The translations under genes were made by a program, and so were the position numbers. Below, piece by piece: positions 4,800 to 7,440 of a stretch of 7,440 bases of DNA (position 1 is its first letter; each line of letters opens with the position of its first letter). This stretch comes from Actinomycetota bacterium (GTDB lineage: Bacteria; Actinomycetota; Thermoleophilia; Gaiellales; Gaiellaceae), in contig JACDER010000063.1 in NCBI GenBank assembly GCA_013816275.1, positions 1 through 7,440 on the forward strand, read 5' to 3'. A model generated the notes under the pieces. It made no database searches and was not told the DNA's origin. It saw only the letters and a program-made list of their open reading frames with translations.

Positions 4800-5570
4800 A
4801 TGACCGACCTGTGGCAGACCGCCCGCGAGTGCGCAGAGCAATGGGGCCTCACGCTCGAACCGCCGCTCGAGGATCGGTATTCGCTCGTCATCCCCGCCGG
4901 TGACGTGGTGCTGAAGGTCAACGCGGACTGGCACTTCGAAGCCGAGCACGAGCCGGACGCACTCGAGCTGTGGGGCGGCCGGGGAGCGGTCCGGGTGCTC
5001 GCCCGGGACGCCGCGCGCCGCGCGTTCCTGATCGAGCGCTGCCGACCCGGGACGCGTCTCTGGGACGCGGACGTGGACGGGACCGCCGTCGTCGCCGGGC
5101 TCCTTCCGCGGCTGTCACTGGAACCGGAGGGACACCCCTTCCGGAGCCTGGCGGACGAGGCGGACCGCTGGGCCTATGAGGTGCCCAAACTCTACGAGGC
5201 CGGCGGGCGTCCCTTCGAGCGCCGGCTCCTGGACGCCGCCGTCGACGTCTTCCGCAGCGTCGACCGGACGGCCGGCTTCCTCGTCAACCAGGACCTACAC
5301 GGCGGCAACATCCTGCGAGCCGAGCGGGAGCCGTGGCTCGTTATCGACCCGAAGCCGCTCGTCGGAGAGCCGGAGCTGGACGGCGTCGGGCTCCTGCGCA
5401 ACGCGAATGACCCTTGCCGCTGGATCAACGCGCTCGCCGAGCTCGGCTACGACCGCGATCGCCTCAGGGGCTGGGGATTCGCGCATGCTCTTGCCTGGGG
5501 CTGGGACGAGGAGGACGGATGGAATCCGACCTCGGTGACCGCTGCCGAGGCGATCTACAACTCCCGCTAG
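4800..5570 (+). CDS. Aminoglycoside/hydroxyurea-type phosphotransferase (APH(6)/Hur family)
   Basis: This is a 256-residue cytoplasmic small-molecule kinase with a protein-kinase-like fold, of the aminoglycoside 6-phosphotransferase/hydroxyurea kinase type. The family transfers ATP phosphate to drugs such as streptomycin or hydroxyurea. Lys39 in VVLKVN is the likely nucleotide-binding lysine, with a helix-C-like acidic stretch at 47-56. LIERCRPGTRLW (77-88) matches the family's hinge region. The catalytic loop is VNQDLHGGNIL (162-172), with catalytic Asp165 and Asn170. The metal-binding Asp183 lies in VIDPKPLVGEPELD. Gln164 replaces the more common Gly before Asp165. It is slightly shorter than typical members but has every core motif. 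The start is ATG 4800; AAGGA directly abuts it with no spacing, so it is not a normal Shine-Dalgarno. Its TAG stop shares CTAG with the converging beta-propeller gene. The natural substrate is unproven and could be a metabolite instead of an antibiotic. Confidence 0.92.
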   Translation: MTDLWQTARECAEQWGLTLEPPLEDRYSLVIPAGDVVLKVNADWHFEAEHEPDALELWGGRGAVRVLARDAARRAFLIERCRPGTRLWDADVDGTAVVAGLLPRLSLEPEGHPFRSLADEADRWAYEVPKLYEAGGRPFERRLLDAAVDVFRSVDRTAGFLVNQDLHGGNILRAEREPWLVIDPKPLVGEPELDGVGLLRNANDPCRWINALAELGYDRDRLRGWGFAHALAWGWDEEDGWNPTSVTAAEAIYNSR

Positions 5571-6823
5571 GGCAGGAGCTCCTCCGCTCCGCTCACGTCG
5601 TCGAGGCCCTTGTCGATCTGGGCGCGGTCGAAACCGGGCCCGCCCCGAACCGTGTCCTTGCGGTGGTCGCGCGCAAGGAGCAAGTCGTTGCCGGCACCGC
5701 CGTCGATGATGTCCTCCCCCGGACCTCCGTCGATGACATCGTTGCCCTTCAGGCCGATGCCCCCGTCAGTTCCGGCGAGCCCGCAGATGACGTCGGCGGC
5801 AGGGGTCGCGATCAACGTGTCCACCGCAACCGTGCCGGTCAGCGTGCAGGTGCGCCCGTTCGATGCGCGTTTCGCGGCCCTGGGGACCAGGAGGTGCTCG
5901 TTCGAGCCGTCGGCGTTCATGACCCAGAGGTCTCCGTTGTAGATGCCGCGGCCGCGGTTGCTGCCGAAGAGGATCGACGTGCCGTCCGGAGTGAAGGCCG
6001 GCGTGATGTCCTCGGCCGCGTTCACAGTCAGCCGCCGGAGCCCGAGCCCATCCAGGCCGACCGCGTAGATATCGGCGTTGTGCGCCTGCCTGGCGCTGAA
6101 CACGAGCGTCGTCCCGTCAGGCGACCAGACCGGAGTCCGGGATGGCAGCTGCGAGAGCATCCTTAGGCCCGTCCCGTCGGCGTTCAACACGGAGAGATGG
6201 TCGTCGCCGCCTGTTATGAACGCCACCTTCGAACCGTCCGGCGACCACGCCGGATCAGAGTCGTACTCGCCGGGGGTGAGCTGCACCAAGCCGGAGCCGT
6301 CGGCGTCGATGACGTCGATGTGCCCCTCGGCTGCAAAGGCAATCCGATCTCGCCCGGACCACGACGGAAAGGCAGCGCGCAGGAAGCCGTTGCTCGGGTC
6401 GGTCGCCGTCAGCTTCCGAGAATTGGAACCATCGGCATCGACGATGACGAGGTCACTATGCACGTAGTCGCCGACCGTTCTCGTGTAGGCGTGGACGTAG
6501 ACCAGCCGGCGTCCGTCGGGCGACCAGCTCGCTGAGGCGACGCCGTCGAACAGGCCGACCGCGACATTGATGGGGGTTTGCAACATGCCCTTCGTCAATG
6601 CGATCGCGCCGCGCCCGTCTTTGCCGGCGACGTAAAGCGATTGGTACCGGATGAGCCGGGACGGCGTGATTCCCTCCCGCAGGAACGCGAGCTTCGTCCC
6701 ATCGGGCGACACCGCAGGCCCGAAGTCTGCGTAGCTCGGCTCGGGCGCGAATGCGCGCCGCGCCTCCGCCCCGCTCGCCGCCAGCACGACGAGCGCGGCC
6801 GCGATGACGAGCGCGAGCCTCAC
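5567..6823 (-). CDS. Secreted TolB-like beta-propeller protein with RTX-like C-terminal repeats
   Basis: This is a 418-residue exported protein. Residues 1-21 form a signal peptide: a short basic start, a hydrophobic core, and a GAEA end before RR. Next come WD40-like/TolB beta-propeller blades marked by SPDG or TPDG at about residues 39, 101, 194, 234 and 278, plus a degenerate SWSGRD at 154. Each is followed by a strand such as KLAFLR or KVAFIT, with DADGS turns between blades. From about residue 325 a separate module carries Asp/Gly-rich repeats (GGPGEDIIDGGAGNDLL at 366-382) like calcium-binding RTX nonapeptides, with Cys326 and Cys347 possibly paired. The GTG at 6823 is chosen because it overlaps the helicase stop as GTGA, and the signal peptide starts there; the frame's extension to 7024 is a helicase shadow. 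AAGG lies a few bases upstream within the helicase end. It has no Tol-Pal partners here, so the role is unknown, perhaps extracellular binding or cell-surface association. Confidence 0.92.
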   Translation of the reverse strand: MRLALVIAAALVVLAASGAEARRAFAPEPSYADFGPAVSPDGTKLAFLREGITPSRLIRYQSLYVAGKDGRGAIALTKGMLQTPINVAVGLFDGVASASWSPDGRRLVYVHAYTRTVGDYVHSDLVIVDADGSNSRKLTATDPSNGFLRAAFPSWSGRDRIAFAAEGHIDVIDADGSGLVQLTPGEYDSDPAWSPDGSKVAFITGGDDHLSVLNADGTGLRMLSQLPSRTPVWSPDGTTLVFSARQAHNADIYAVGLDGLGLRRLTVNAAEDITPAFTPDGTSILFGSNRGRGIYNGDLWVMNADGSNEHLLVPRAAKRASNGRTCTLTGTVAVDTLIATPAADVICGLAGTDGGIGLKGNDVIDGGPGEDIIDGGAGNDLLLARDHRKDTVRGGPGFDRAQIDKGLDDVSGAEELLP

Positions 6824-7440
6824 GTGACCTTTTCGAGCGGCGCGTAGTCCAGCATCAGGCGCCGCTCGGTTCCGTCGTTCTCGAACCGGACGGTGACGAC
6901 CCCGCCGGGCTCGATCCGGGTGACGACCCCTTCCCCCAGCTTCCCGTGCCGCACGGAGTCCCCCGTCTGCAGGGACGGGACGTCCGAGCGCGGCGTCGCC
7001 TCCCGCGCGCCGTAGCCCGACCACGAGCCCGGCCGGAGCCGCTCGCGCTCGACGTGGCGCTCCGGCAGCTCGTCGAGGAAGCGCGAGGGCAGGTTGTAGC
7101 TGCGCATCCCGTAGAGCGCCCGGGCCGAGGCGTGGATCAGCGTCAGCACCTCCTTCGCCCGCGTCATCCCCACGTAGGCCAGGCGCCGCTCCTCCTCCAC
7201 CCCCTGCTCTTCGATCGAGCGCGAGTGCGGGAAGATCTGCTCCTCCATCCCGATCATGAAGACGGCGCTGAACTCGAGGCCCTTCGCGTTGTGAAGGGTC
7301 ATCAGCGTGACCATGCTCTGCTCCTCGCTGATCGCGTCCTGGTCGGAGTAGAGCGAGATCTCCTGGAGGAAGTGGGACAGGCTTGGTTCTTCCGCGGAGA
7401 ACTGGTACTCGCGGGCGACGCCGACGATCTCCTGGAGGTT
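6820..7440 (-). CDS. pcrA: UvrD/PcrA-family DNA helicase, partial (C-terminal end)
   Basis: These are the last 206 residues of a superfamily 1 UvrD/PcrA/Rep 3'-5' DNA helicase; the start lies beyond the right edge. The visible part opens in the 2B/2A region (NLQEIVGVAREYQF, then FLQEISLYSDQD). Helicase motif V (VTLMTLHNAKGLEFSAVF) comes next, then GMEEQIFPHSRS, and motif VI (EEERRLAYVGMTRAKEVL) with its arginine finger. The PSRFLDELPE block ends the motor. After a variable linker, a Tudor-like C-terminal domain (GDSVRHGKLGEGVVTRI to the end) is present; in PcrA/UvrD this domain binds RNA polymerase. The domain favours PcrA/UvrD over Rep. The family acts in nucleotide excision repair, clearing of stalled polymerase and plasmid replication. 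The stop overlaps the start of the beta-propeller gene. An internal ATG at 7314 is not the start, because the reading frame continues with conserved family sequence to the edge. Confidence 0.95.
   Translation of the reverse strand, partial: NLQEIVGVAREYQFSAEEPSLSHFLQEISLYSDQDAISEEQSMVTLMTLHNAKGLEFSAVFMIGMEEQIFPHSRSIEEQGVEEERRLAYVGMTRAKEVLTLIHASARALYGMRSYNLPSRFLDELPERHVERERLRPGSWSGYGAREATPRSDVPSLQTGDSVRHGKLGEGVVTRIEPGGVVTVRFENDGTERRLMLDYAPLEKVT

Noticed and set aside
4778..4921. 48-residue N-terminal extension of the acetyltransferase
   Set aside because: It would overlap the kinase coding region, reads as Ser/Arg-rich shadow sequence, and the Eis-like length is met from the GTG at 4777.
5414..6166. 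Open plus-strand frame of 250 codons over the kinase end and propeller gene
   Set aside because: It shadows two well-supported genes. Its repeat-like content is the complement of the propeller and RTX repeat codons.
5870..6730. Repeated short plus-strand motifs such as GGCGACCA and CCGTCGGCG
   Set aside because: They are the complement of codons for the repeated WSPDG and DADGS propeller motifs, so they reflect protein repeats and not a DNA repeat or CRISPR array.

Overview
The window is GC-rich, densely packed bacterial DNA with bacterial-chromosome housekeeping content. It holds the end of a UvrD/PcrA helicase gene and a tRNA gene without an encoded CCA. Several genes lack a visible Shine-Dalgarno sequence but carry a TANNNT hexamer 6-8 nt before the start codon, a pattern known from leaderless actinobacterial transcripts. 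An actinobacterium is my best inference, perhaps of the Thermoleophilia type, but nothing here fixes the lineage. I see no insertion sequence, CRISPR array, phage gene or integrase, and no stretch over 300 bases without a gene.

Layout. (1) Positions 1-2560: a divergent locus. A LysR-type regulator reads rightward. Reading leftward is a two-gene unit, an ETHE1-like metallo-beta-lactamase-fold enzyme and then an MFS transporter. These two overlap by 4 bp (GTGA), and the transporter runs off the left edge. (2) Positions 2682-3545: a cation diffusion facilitator with a His-rich N-terminus and no C-terminal cytoplasmic domain, then a tRNA-Val(GAC) gene, both on the minus strand. The tRNA has C instead of the nearly universal U at position 33. 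(3) Positions 3572-5570: an Eis-like GNAT acetyltransferase (minus) and an aminoglycoside/hydroxyurea-type phosphotransferase (plus), divergent with only 22 bp between start codons. (4) Positions 5567-7440, minus strand: the 3' end of a pcrA/uvrD helicase gene. It is coupled by a second GTGA overlap to a secreted TolB-like beta-propeller protein with an RTX-like tail. The propeller gene and the kinase gene converge and share one CTAG as both stop codons.

How the genes may work together. The first block looks like a regulator-controlled sulfur or persulfide unit (enzyme plus exporter), inferred from family resemblance. The third block pairs two enzyme families known to modify aminoglycosides by acetylation and by phosphorylation, which may make a compact drug-modification pair. 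Neither function is proven by sequence alone. Most genes belong to recognisable families. The interest lies in their arrangement, the tRNA loop base and the altered metal-site residue of the MBL enzyme, not in a clearly new system.
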